Position numbers and translations under genes: made by a program
Shown: positions 25,141-36,120 of the stretch, one piece after another
Position numbering within the stretch: position 1 is the first letter of the stretch
How the letters are laid out: each line of letters starts with the position of its first letter
Notes under the pieces: generated by a model
Databases searched by the model: none
Told to the model about the DNA's origin: nothing
What the model saw: the letters and a program-made list of their open reading frames with translations, nothing else
From: Hofstenia miamia
Lineage: Eukaryota; Xenacoelomorpha; Acoela
Length of the DNA: 64,000 bases
Assembly: GCA_004352715.1 (NCBI GenBank)
Contig: SCFE01000044.1
Location: forward strand, 1,621,236 to 1,685,235
Direction: 5' to 3'

Positions 25141-25399
25141 TCTGATCGAGAATGTGTTAGCAGATAATTTCCAATTTTGTAAAGATTTTTCAGAATAAAG
25201 GTATGAATTTTTAACTAACTGAGATACATGATCTTTCATTGATACAATCCTACCAAATACTAAGCCTTATAGGGTTTCTTTATGGAATAGTATATAGTCT
25301 AATCCAATTTCAAAGATGTCGCTCAGCTTGCTGCGCCGTCGCCGCCGACATTATCGGGGCTTAGCTGCCAATAGTATTCGGATGACGGTGGCGCCCACG
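25141..25399. other. Non-coding DNA with a short GC-rich island
   Basis: Includes gccgtcgccgccgac near 25336-25351, which resembles gccgccgccgccgac at 22109-22124 next to the other LINE fragment. Confidence 0.4.
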
Positions 25400-25505
25400 C
25401 AGGGATCGGAAAAATTGAATTGGAGTGAATCCAATCAATTAGCAGGCTATCCAATTAATTAATTGCAATTGGCAGCTTCGCCAATCAATTAATTGGTTTC
25501 ATTCT
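25400..25505. repeat. Putative hAT terminus with palindromic subterminal repeats
   Basis: Starts cagggatcgg and carries three overlapping copies of a ccaatcaattaattgg-type palindrome. It lies just beyond the 3' end of a minus-strand hAT transposase fragment, which is where a terminus is expected. The opposite terminus was not found; it may lie in or beyond the gap at 25979-26414. Confidence 0.4.
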
Positions 25506-25555
25506 AAGTGATTATGTAAAATGAAATATATTATAATTCACTGAACAAACGTTTT

Positions 25556-25855
25556 TTAAACAAACACATGAAAAATTTTACAAAATAATAATTCAACAAA
25601 AATACGACATGACAAAACAAAAATAAACCAAAGCTTATTGATCAGCATCTCCTGCAAAGTGGATTTATCCCACAAAAAAGGAATTAACTTTAAAAAAAGC
25701 TGATTCTCTAAATTCATTGGTAGAATTTTCTGTCTTAAGGCAGTAAAACAAAAACCCGCTGAGCTGATAAAGTGCTCAGCCAAGTTAGACCAAGGACATA
25801 TGAATCTATAATTAGCATAGTCAGAATTTGGTGACACAGTCTTTCGCTTTTTCAA
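25556..25855 (-). pseudogene. hAT transposase C-terminal (hATC dimerisation) fragment
   Basis: The frame reads CPWSNLAEHFISSAGFCF, then LRQKILPMNLENQLFLKLIP. This matches the hATC dimerisation signature (P-x-S-x3-E-R-x-FS-AG, R-x2-L-x-P-x-N-x-E-x-L-x-FL). The Glu-Arg pair is replaced here by Glu-His. The upstream catalytic RNase H-like core is not visible and would fall towards the microsatellite and gap. The fragment is open for 99 codons, so it could be a recent copy cut by the gap. Confidence 0.55.
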
Positions 25856-25916
25856 ACCACAACAAACACTGAGTCAACTAATGAGTATGCATTACACAGT
25901 ACACGGTGAAACCACG

Positions 25917-25939
25917 TTATATATATACAGTATATATAT

Positions 25940-25978
<39 letters not shown>

Positions 25979-26424
25979 NNNNNNNNNNNNNNNNNNNNNN
26001 NNNNNNNNNNNNNNNNNNNNNNNNNNNNNNNNNNNNNNNNNNNNNNNNNNNNNNNNNNNNNNNNNNNNNNNNNNNNNNNNNNNNNNNNNNNNNNNNNNNN
26101 NNNNNNNNNNNNNNNNNNNNNNNNNNNNNNNNNNNNNNNNNNNNNNNNNNNNNNNNNNNNNNNNNNNNNNNNNNNNNNNNNNNNNNNNNNNNNNNNNNNN
26201 NNNNNNNNNNNNNNNNNNNNNNNNNNNNNNNNNNNNNNNNNNNNNNNNNNNNNNNNNNNNNNNNNNNNNNNNNNNNNNNNNNNNNNNNNNNNNNNNNNNN
26301 NNNNNNNNNNNNNNNNNNNNNNNNNNNNNNNNNNNNNNNNNNNNNNNNNNNNNNNNNNNNNNNNNNNNNNNNNNNNNNNNNNNNNNNNNNNNNNNNNNNN
26401 NNNNNNNNNNNNNNATATATTTGT
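25917..26424. repeat. (TA)n microsatellite with 436-bp assembly gap
   Basis: TA-alternating sequence on both sides of an N run at 25979-26414. Frames drawn through it are artefacts. Confidence 0.9.
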
Positions 26425-28059
26425 ATGTCATATGAGAACAATTGAATAGAAGATATAAAATATTGGTAGACAAATTATGCTCATCATGAATACCTAGTTT
26501 TCGTCTATATCTTGCGAAAACGCCCCACCTCCCAATCCCCTGCTACCCGACTGTGATGAATCTATGTTAGGAAAACGACAGCAATATCAGGTGAGCAATG
26601 ACAAAAAAGTTTGTTGTAGCCTTGTACATCAAGCAAACTCTTGATATTCAACCTTATAACTGTATTTATTAACAAGCTTGTCTCACGCAATGAAGTTGTA
26701 TGTAAAAATACTTTTTAAATAAAATATATGAGAATTGAATTTCTAAAGATGGATAAAGCAATCAAATAATAAGTTGGAAAATAGGTACATAAAAGACCGC
26801 AATTATATAGCTCAATATTAATTATGAAAAGGTACAATGCGCTGCAACAATATATGCAATAATCTAGGGCAACGCATGCAAAACAGCAAGCATCTACTGT
26901 ATTAGCTGTTACCAAATCCGCGCGAACCCAAATGGGTTTTGCTTTCTCATCAGCTGCATGGAATACTGAGAGACTACATTATTATTTCATTTTTCAAGTT
27001 AATAATCAATTTCATTTTGAAGCCTAATCCCAGGATATATTTCATTACTCTCTTTATTTTTTTTACGTCACTGACAATTGAGGTAATCATCATTCATTTA
27101 TTTACTTACCGGTATTTACTTTTACAATATATTTAATAGTATATTTAAAAATTGAAGTTTATAATTACTGTAATACTAGACCTTAACATGAACCTCTGTT
27201 TATGTAAAAGAAGAAAAAGAAAAAGAACAAGAAGAGTGTATTATAAACTATAGGTGACAAAGGGTCAAAATGATAATATTTAAGCCAAGTGCCATACAAT
27301 ATTGTATCATTGCAACAATTTGAACATAATTATCCAGAAATGTTTTAGGTCATTTTATGGTTCTTGAAGGACTATTTAAGTGCTTACAGCTCAAAATACA
27401 GAAATTCAAAATCTGAAAGCACCCCGAGTTAGAAGCGTACCAAACAATGACATGCGTAGCCTACGTCAAGACTCAATAGGTTTGGAAGGTCTATCCACAT
27501 ATTGTGAAAACGTTGAAAATCATTGTTGCTTTCGTGGACTCTAAGTCTTATGATTACATGAACGTTTGCTATGGAGAGACTTTTTTAAAACATTGCAATT
27601 TTCAAAGAATATATTTAAACTTTTCAATTTCTTCAGTCACAGAAATACGCTTTAGTACAAATGTTCAACATTAGGTTGAAACATTTTAACCCATAGATGT
27701 GACAAAAGCTTACTAATTCAACGTTCCTTATAGGATTGGAGAAAGTTCTTTGAAAATTTACAAAAACGGTTTCTCCTTTTCAAGTAAACCATGCTACTAA
27801 AAGTTAAATATATTTCAGATGTAATGGAAAATAAGAATATGTCAGTGATAATAATAAACAGCAAACAAACATTTAAGTTCTGCTTATTTGTAAATCATTT
27901 TCTACATTACATCATTTTGAAATGCAGTACATCAAATAAATTATATATCAAAAACAATTTTTTGAAGTCTATTATTGTAATACTACCTTCAATAAATATA
28001 TAGAAGTAATAATTTACTATTTAAATATTTGCCAAACAAACTTGCCTAACACCAGTGTA
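26425..28059. other. Non-coding DNA upstream of the acyltransferase gene
   Basis: Nothing recognised; includes a short aagaagaaaaagaaaaagaa tract near 27208. No promoter motif could be assigned. Confidence 0.5.
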
Positions 28060-28866
28060 ATGCACTTTGTTAAAAATGCAAAAGAATGGCTTAAAAATGT
28101 TCCGAAGAATTATGAAAAAGATTGGAACTTTTGTAAACTTTATAATAGTATTTTGATTGCAAATAGTCTAAAGTGGGAAAATTACCTCTTGTTGGACACT
28201 CTTCAAGAATGGTCAATTGCATTGCACATCACAATTTCACGGAATTGCCAAATTGTAGTTTTCTGCACTTCTGACGTAAGCCAGTCGTCATTAAAGATAT
28301 TGTACAAGCAATTCGAAACTTTACTAGAGCGACATGATAGATTGTTTTTCGTTGGAACTAGTGCTCAAATATATGAACTTGTCTCGAGACTAATCAATGA
28401 ACATGATGTTGAAGTAATGGCTGAAGGTGTAACTTATGGATTTGAATGGAATAAACCGCCTCCCCAATTTAATGAACAAATTGTTCAAAACTTAGATGAA
28501 AATGAGGCTCATTTAGTTATTGATAGGTGGAATTACTCTACTATAGATGCATCAATCAAAGATATTGAAGATCTCTTAAGAGCATCCTATGGCTTTGTAA
28601 TCAAAGAGCCTACAAATAACGTTGATATTGGCACTGTGATGTTACATCCTTCTGGTACTATTACAGCATTGCACGTAGATGAATGCCATCGAAGAATGGG
28701 ACATGCCACAAATTTATTAAAAGCAATAGTAAGGAAGCTAATGGAAAACAACCTTAAGCCGTTGTCAGCTACCGAGAGCTTTAATAAACAATCTATTGCA
28801 TTGCATTTAAAAGTAGGGTTTAACATAGCAACATATGCATTTTTTGCATATCTTGTGAAGAAGTAA
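28060..28866 (+). CDS. Glycine N-acyltransferase-like (GLYAT/GNAT) protein
   Basis: An uninterrupted 268-residue frame from ATG 28060 to TAA 28866. Open frame extends five codons upstream but has no earlier ATG. The N-terminal half (about residues 1-150) has the GLYAT-type layout with a WEN-xLLLDTLQEW segment and an IVVFCTSD strand. The C-terminal half (about 185-268) is an FR47/GNAT fold. Its acetyl/acyl-CoA loop is at residues 211-216 (RRMGHA, fitting R/Q-x-x-G-x-A), followed by helix LLKAIVRKLMENN and a final SIALHLKVGF segment. The family transfers acyl groups from acyl-CoA to glycine or other amino acids in detoxication. The substrate here is unknown. The whole enzyme lies in one exon, so it may be a retrocopy or an ancestrally intronless gene, and it appears intact. 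No polyadenylation signal was identified close by. Confidence 0.75.
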   Translation: MHFVKNAKEWLKNVPKNYEKDWNFCKLYNSILIANSLKWENYLLLDTLQEWSIALHITISRNCQIVVFCTSDVSQSSLKILYKQFETLLERHDRLFFVGTSAQIYELVSRLINEHDVEVMAEGVTYGFEWNKPPPQFNEQIVQNLDENEAHLVIDRWNYSTIDASIKDIEDLLRASYGFVIKEPTNNVDIGTVMLHPSGTITALHVDECHRRMGHATNLLKAIVRKLMENNLKPLSATESFNKQSIALHLKVGFNIATYAFFAYLVKK

Positions 28867-31800
28867 TACTAATTTTGCAGCACAATTGTTACTAGAAACA
28901 CATATAAAAATTCCTTGATATTTTATCTGCGAAGATCTTTCAACATGCGCGCAGTTTGTCATAGCATGCTCTTAACAAAGATCTAATTGGATTCTAAATA
29001 ATTCTATGCATTGATATTTTGCAAAGTAAGTACCAAAAATGTTACATTATATTATAATTTTAATTTCACACTCCACCAGAAAGCATTAAACGCATTATTC
29101 TGAAATTAAGCATTCACACTTTCAAAGTACCTGTAACAACGAAGATAACAACGTTAATGTGAAAAACATTAGCCCGAACTATTATACACACGGCTGTAAT
29201 ACTTAGTATTTAGTGCAATAACCTCTATCCGTATTGACATAGCATTGCTCGAAATATTTCTTACTGGAAAATATTTCTGTCACGTCATGGCTTACAAAAA
29301 TCGATTCAGAGTGCTATCTTAATTCATGAAATAAATTAAATTTTCATAGATTGTACTCAATGGGCCTACATCTTTATGTAATTTCGTCATCTTCCTGTAT
29401 GGCGAAGCAATAGCTATTGCAGTGCTGCATTTTTCAAAGGAAATACTTGATAGATTTTGGGGCAATCTGCGTTTTCTTCATCCTCTACTATTTTGAAAGA
29501 TGACCTGACATTGAGTTTCTGCCTCTCTTAGACATTATAACCTATTCGTAATTGAAATTATAATTTCGGTGCTCTAACTTTCATTCAGTAACAAGAAAGC
29601 GACTAAGAACATTAAAGCTTAAAGTTCAATATCTAAAATGGAATAAGCGATTATTTTGTGTCATTGCGTTTACGTTGTTTGTCACTTTGAGCAAAAATAT
29701 CCCAAATTTTATGTAGAGGACTACAATTGTGTCCTTGATTCTTTCGTAACCAGTGCACCCCTGATTCCTGGTATGTAGCATAGTTACATTTTTGGGCACA
29801 AAGCAGTAAATGAACAAAAAGAAAATGTGTATCTTTATAGATCGTTCTGTTACTCGATATGTCATTAATATACAGTGCAAATCAAACGAGTCCTAGTTGT
29901 GTTTTTCGGCTTTGGCGCTGCCAGTCTTAATCGGCTTCAATCGGTTAGATCATGGCCTACTAATTTCATGCCTTATATCACACAGTATGCCTCGTTTCAA
30001 AAGAAGCCATCGTGTAAATTACATTTCAAGGATATTATTATTCATTGAAGTCAACAATATTTTGCAAATCAATACCTTACATGTAAATTTGGTAAAATAT
30101 TTAGTAAATAATGATGTTTATAGCAGTCTACATTTTAAGCAGACCGTTAACGTGCACTAAATACAAAATTAGGCTATTTCGATCTTAGTTCTCTGCAAAT
30201 GTGTCACAACATTTACACTAACTGAATCTCTGAAACACTTTTTGCTGTTACACATTTGTGCAAAATATATAAATATGACACCTATGCAGCACAAATAAAC
30301 AAATTTAAAGACTTTGCTTAAATTCGTAGTAGGTTGTTATTGCAATGCTGGAATCTTTTCTCATTAACCAGCAAAATCTAACTGACTGATTGCTTACATA
30401 AACTGACTGCTATTATTATTAATTTTGGATTCTTGTAATTGTCGAGGACATGTAATAGTAAATATACATTGAGAGTTCTAGGTCATCACAATATGACCGA
30501 GTGCAATAAACATTTTAAAAAAATTTCAAAAAACAAACATCGTGCAATAAAAATAAAAATTTGCTCATCTTAGATTTTCATATACGCAGAAAATCATCGA
30601 CACCTTTGAAAAAAGAAGTTCTGCAAGAAACATGTCATATGTATCCCATAATAATTTTGATAGGAACACATATAATTGCATTAAAATATTGGAGAAATTT
30701 ACTTTTTCATATTTAATTCTATTCCTTTCTCAATCCAAATTTCATGAAACATAGTGTAGGAAGCTAGGCGTTTTTTCCGGGAGCTATTCACCATGACGTG
30801 TGCTACGGAATTTTTAGAGAAAATATACAATGTCATAGAAACTGACTGCCTTTTTTAAAGTGATAAGAACAACTGTAGTTAAAATTATTAGATTTCTCTA
30901 AAATTGAATGCATTCAATCCGCGTGAATGTCCTGTGGTGGGATGGATTTAGAGAACCGTAACTCTAAACTCCATTATAAGTGTGTTTTATAACTTTCCAA
31001 ATTCAAAAGAGAAGACGGCATATCTATTCTATATTAATGTCCACAGCCAACAACATCCACTTCAACTTCAAATGCTATTATTACTGCTCCTCCATTTCAC
31101 AGATACTTTTTATGCATCAAGCTGCAATAGTGAAAGATCAACAAATTGCCAAAAAATGTATTTTAAAAAATTGATTTCTTAATCGAACAATCAGTTCGAT
31201 TCTTCAACAAAATAGAAAGCAAGGTGGTTAGAAATGAGTTTGGGGGTCATCAATGCCTACTGTAATCAAGGCAGTGATGTAAACAAAATGAAGCAAACAA
31301 ATTCACACCGCCCAAGGCCAGTATTTGATATAAAAATTCGTTTCAAATAACAAAATCAAAGAATTTGCTATTTTACATATCTATATGGTTTTTAAAATAT
31401 TTTTTTTAATAATCGTGAAATCTAAACTCAAATATAATAAAGCCGTTAGTAATAAGCAATCAAGATATAGTTTATAGACTAGGGTAGAGCCCGTAGCCCA
31501 CACCCATAAAAATTGGTCTCATAAAACTATGAGGTAGTCTTGTCGTAGCTAAATGTTATTTAACTAAAATTTCTTGGTGTAACAAGAAAGCATTCAACAG
31601 TGCTGTTTAAAAACATACTAAAACTGTCCTAGTCATCTGTAAGAAAATTTTTGTTGAAATCACTGAAAAGTTTTATTTTGATACTATAAAATCATAATTT
31701 AGTCTTGTTTTGAGAAGATTTATCAACAAGTTTTGTCAATCATTGAGAAAACTTGCTTCAACCGTCATCACGATAATCAGAGCTAAAATTAATATGCTTA

Positions 31801-33200
31801 AGGCATAACGCAGTTTTTTCGCATATTTGGATACAGTTTTCCTTAACGTATATTTCTATGATAGCTCGCATATTCCATCATATTTCACGCGAATGTTACA
31901 GATGCCAAATATTTCACTGAATTTTATCTGTTCATTAGAGTTGGAATTGGGTTGGGCCTAAAGTTGGGACGGGGCGGGCCGGGCTGGGCTTGGGCCGGAT
32001 TTTCCATATAGCAATTTGAGCCAGACCGGACTTGGGCCTAATGTTTTAATTAGTATTTTAAATACACGAAAAAATTCACTTGAAAACTTAAACTTTGCAA
32101 ATGACAAAAACATTCTGTTCCAATTTAATCAGCCCTGCTTTGTTGGCTTCTGCAATAATTCATCCGTCTAAATTTTGTGTGCTACAAGCAAAGAGTGCTT
32201 CTGAAAACTCCCACTTGCTTTGTGCTGATGTAGTTTGATGTAAGTTGGTAGAGAATTTTTGTAATTGAATGTATATGAAATGACATGTTCTCTAAATAGT
32301 GAAAAGGACGATCATTGCAATCCTGTTAATAATTATTTGTGCCAATATTTATATTACTGAATTAGTGGTATCAGTGGAAAGAACTAGGAAACGTGACACA
32401 CCTCATTTACATTGTGTACTCTGATTTTATAGATTTTGTTATTTTGTGAGATGAAAGCGTTTACCAATTTTAAGCAGAAACCAACAAAAAGTTAAAAAAA
32501 TTTTTAAGCAATTTAAGGATAATCTCTTCACAAATTTGAAACAATTTAGAAAATTTTTATCTTCATTGTTAACATTTGAAATTTATCAAGGTTTTGCAAA
32601 TGTTGCATTCAAATGATTAGCAATTTCCAAATTTCCAATTCGTATTTCCTCAACATTACCATTTTAATATTATTTCATTTTTTCTAGATTAATATGTAAG
32701 TTCTTGAAATATTCCTTTGTGTATTTATTATGAATAACCTTGTGCAACTTCTTACTTATGTTTTTTTCGCATTGTGAATATTGCTTCAATTAATATGTTT
32801 TCCGAGCTAATTCAATAATTGATACTTATTAGCGGCGTGATTCTTAACTTCAATTGTATCCGTGATGCTGATTGATGAAGCTTATTATTTGCACGTTTTC
32901 GTCCATATTGCGCCGATGCAAAATCAAATTATTTTTCGATAAACTGTTGAGCATGTCATTCCCTTATTTTAATGTATAAAAGTAGTCCCAATCCATACAT
33001 TTTAATAAGTTTTCAAATACTAAGTCTAAAAAGTTCCTACAACCGCGTTTACAAATTTTTTTGTACAAAGATTGCTAACACAAACTATGTTCACAACACA
33101 ATTAAAGATTAATATACATAGTATAGGTGCTGTAGTTTACGATATTTTGACAATATTCATTACATATACTATCAATCTTTAAATTTAAATGTAAGGATAA
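28867..33200. other. Mostly non-coding DNA
   Basis: Holds the dispersed repeat copy at 29250-29480 and a G/C-rich patch near 31951-32022 (gggcgggccgggctgggc), which looks like a subterminal repeat of a hAT element with no partner end found. No coding frame with a family signature was seen. Confidence 0.5.
29250..29480. repeat. Dispersed repeat family, copy 2
   Basis: Contains cctgtatggcgaagcaat, then gtgctgcattttt and aaaggaaatacttgatagat, colinear with 16945-17345. It lies about 12 kb away with unrelated flanks, so it is an interspersed element rather than a local duplication. No coding capacity is seen. Confidence 0.65.
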
Positions 33201-33202
33201 TA

Positions 33203-34432
33203 CACGAGGGGTGTTTTGAAAGTCCGCGGAAAGTTTAAATCGTGTCTACTCGGTGAAGCACTTAAGCGAGCATTAAACGAAGTGTCCTATCCTATGCTCG
33301 TATTCCTCTGCCAATCAGAATCGTATAGGTGCCTCTGGAATTGAAATCACACGTCGATTAACAAATGTCTTCAGGGAATCTGCTGTGAAAAAAATGGCTT
33401 AATCGATTTGAAAACGGGAGATCAAGTTTCGAGGATGACCCTAGAGTTGGGAGGCCAGCAACAACCCTTACTCCCTAGAACATCAAGACTGAGGAAAATA
33501 TCTTGGAATACGATAGATGCATCACCATCCGTGAGTTGGCGAGTGTTTCAGAAATTGCTACTACTCAAGTTCATGAAATAATTCACTCTCACCTGCAAAT
33601 GAGCAAGCTTACTGCTCGTTGGGTGCCTCGTCTCCTAACAGCCCAAAAAGAGATGAGAGTTGAAGCATGCCAAGAGCTCTTGTCTATGTGCAACGATTTG
33701 GGCGAATCCTTTTGGTCGAGGATTGTCACAGTTGATGAGACGTGGTTACCTTTCTACATGCCTGAAACGAAAGAACAATCGAGACAGTGGTGTCGAAAAG
33801 GAGAGCGGCCACCGTTGAAAGCAAAAGTCGTCCCATCTCAAAAAAAGGTGATGATCACAGTGTTTTGGTATTGTGATGGCATTATCCTTATTGACTATTT
33901 AGAGAAAGGTGTTAACATCAACAGTGAGTATTACTCAAATCTTCTACAAAACGATCTGCGAGTTGCACTGAAAAACAAGCGTCGTGGAAAATTGAGCTTG
34001 AAACCCGTTTTACAACAAGACAATGCAAGACCGCACACCGCTACCCTCACCATGGAGACCATCCGAACGATGGGATGGACAGTGCTTCCTCATCCCCCTT
34101 ACTCGCGCGATCTGGCGCTGATGACTATTACTTATTTTCTGCGATTGAAGAAACATCTCCGTGCCAAACATTTCTCTGATCTTGAGGAAGTGGAAATAGT
34201 GATAACGCAGTGGTTGAACGATACTCCACGAGAATTTTTCTCGAATGGTTTCCGTAAGCTTCCTTCAAAATGGACAGAATGTATCTCTCTCAAGGGAGAA
34301 TACATTGAAAAGTATGATGTCGATGACGTTTGATCAATAAATTTCATTGCAAAATTCATCCCTTGCTTTATTTTATGATAATAAATTTAATGGAATTGAC
34401 AGTTTCCGCGAACTTTCAGAACACCCCTCGTA
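33203..34432 (+). mobile_element. Mariner element, 1,230 bp, with both terminal repeats
   Basis: The left terminus (33203-33232) and the reverse complement of the right terminus (34403-34432) agree at 27 of 30 positions. Both contain acgaggggtgtt and gaaagt-cgcggaaa. A TA flanks each side (33201-33202, 34433-34434), the target duplication of Tc1/mariner elements. It contains one transposase frame and a polyadenylation signal (AATAAA at 34336-34341) shortly after the stop. The length is normal for mariner. Confidence 0.92.
33370..34333 (+). pseudogene. Mariner (DD34D) transposase, inactivated
   Basis: In order: a decayed N-terminal segment (WLNRFENGRSSFEDDPRVGR, with the GRP motif), a second helix-turn-helix (IRELASVSEI) and the family linker WVPRLLT. 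The first catalytic Asp is in VDETW (codon 33734) and the second in QQDNARPHTA (codon 34019). LPHPPYSRDLAL and LKKHLRAKHF follow, ending at TGA 34331. Breaks: a 7-A run at 33388-33394 that shifts the N-terminal frame, a TAG at 33476-33478, and two single-base indels around 34117-34138 that put the third catalytic Asp out of frame (see findings). The codons from 33503 to the end are otherwise open, so inactivation looks fairly recent. An in-frame TTG at 33503 is not a real start. Confidence 0.88.
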
Positions 34433-34506
34433 TATATACCACAAATAGACATTCAAATCTTTAAATTCTACATCCTAGGGATTTGATTTATAAATTTAAG
34501 AATTAA

Positions 34507-34738
34507 CCCTTTCACTGCATTCATGAATTTTCAGAAATTCTCAATGGGTGATATATTATCATGTTTTTGAAGAGTAAAACTTATCGCACAGCTGGCACCA
34601 TTATTTTATGCACTCTGTGACTATGATCGAATTTCGCAGTAAAAGAAGAAGTTTTTTCAGAGATGCGGACTGAAGTCAAATTTCGCAGCAGACATAATGT
34701 TGGCCGTGTGACTAATGTCGAATTTCGCAGTGAAAGAG
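34507..34738. mobile_element. piggyBac-type MITE, 232 bp
   Basis: Flanked by TTAA on both sides (34503-34506, 34739-34742), the obligatory piggyBac target. The left end ccctttcactgc matches the reverse complement of the right end (ctctttcactgc) at 11 of 12 bases. Inside, a motif of the form tc(g/a)aatttcgcag occurs three times in direct orientation (near 34629, 34677, 34718). No coding capacity. Confidence 0.8.
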
Positions 34739-34742
34739 TTAA

Positions 34743-36120
34743 TAACATTAATCCCCGCCATCTCTGCCATTGGGGGATAATATAGTCATGATGAAGTGAG
34801 TGACCAAAAGGGAACGTAATCCCGGGAAATTGTTAAAAGTATTGGAAAAGTCAGACCATAAATCTGCATTTCGTTACTTTAGTTTTTAAATTTATTTAAT
34901 TTTTTCATAGAAAATATCATTATTAAACCAATCAAAATCAATGTGCAAAAAGACGTCAAAAGATCATCAAAAAGGTGTCCAAATAAAACACTTTTCAAAT
35001 CAAAATAATGTTAATTGATCACCAATTAAGTACATCCAAAAGACAGCCAATAAGCATGTTTTTGATATCACTTGAAATTGCGGTTGAATTTGCAATATAT
35101 TTCTATAACTCAAAAATACAAAATGTCAACATGTTTTTAGAATCCATAACAGTTATATTATTATCACTAGATAATACATTACAACTAAAAAACTATTTCT
35201 ATCACAATTAACCTACATATGTTGTAATAGCATACTTTAGATTCAGCAGACTCAACTGCTTTGCCTTGATGCATAAAACTGCCTACATCAAATCCATACA
35301 TGCAAGACAACATTTGTGGTCATTAAATATCAAATACTAAACTAGAACTGCATTGAATTACATTTGCCAATGATATATTTATCACGATTATTAAGTATAT
35401 TCAACTGCCTTAGAAATGTCCAATACATTAAAGTTTTGAAGCAACATAAATGAGCATAAGGTAAAAGGGAGATAACTAATTTTCAAATAATTCCGACTTA
35501 GTGCTGAAATTTTGAAGAAATTATTTTTACATTCCTTCACATATGTGCAATTAAAAGTATATATAAGGAAAATATTTTGCTTTTTAGATAAATTACATAA
35601 AATAATATAATTTTTGTATTTCATGTACTTAGTGAAAAACATTTGTGCAATATTAATTGAGCTCTGCCCTCATGGAGAATCTAGCATAGCATTTGGGTTA
35701 GAATTGTGGACAAGGTTGGGATTCACATTACAATGATGCTGATAAATTAAATTGTCACTACATTTTTGCAATTTTTTGTATACGGGGGGGAGGGGGGGAG
35801 ATATTACAAATTTAATGAAATTTTTCACTATTTGACTAGTTTTGTTAGATGATGAACTCCTTACACTTGGGTAACCATTTATAGTATGTTCACATGCTCT
35901 GATTCTTGTCATTTTATAATCAGTATGAAAAGAAATGAAGACAATCTATTAATAACATTTTTAAACATTGAAACAATGAATACATTTTAATACATTTAAT
36001 GACTTGAATAAACAAACGGAGGTTTTTGTTTAAAATCATTGTTTACTGCAATGATAATTATTCCAAATTTTCGTTAGAGCTCTTGTAATACCAATCAAGG
36101 TTTTTGAATACTTGGAATTA
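34743..36120. other. Non-coding DNA
   Basis: Contains a G-rich run (gggggggaggggggga) near 35785-35800. Nothing else recognised. The CpG-poor block starts at its right end. Confidence 0.5.

Noticed and set aside
25881-26473. Several long frames on both strands across the TA repeat
   Set aside because: They consist almost entirely of N and alternating Ile/Tyr codons from the microsatellite.
26715-27136. Cys- and Ile-rich ORFs on both strands
   Set aside because: Composition follows local AT richness; no homology pattern.
31951-32022. Gene promoter / CpG island
   Set aside because: The GC-rich patch is a short repeat of ggGC units like hAT subterminal repeats, and no gene starts nearby.
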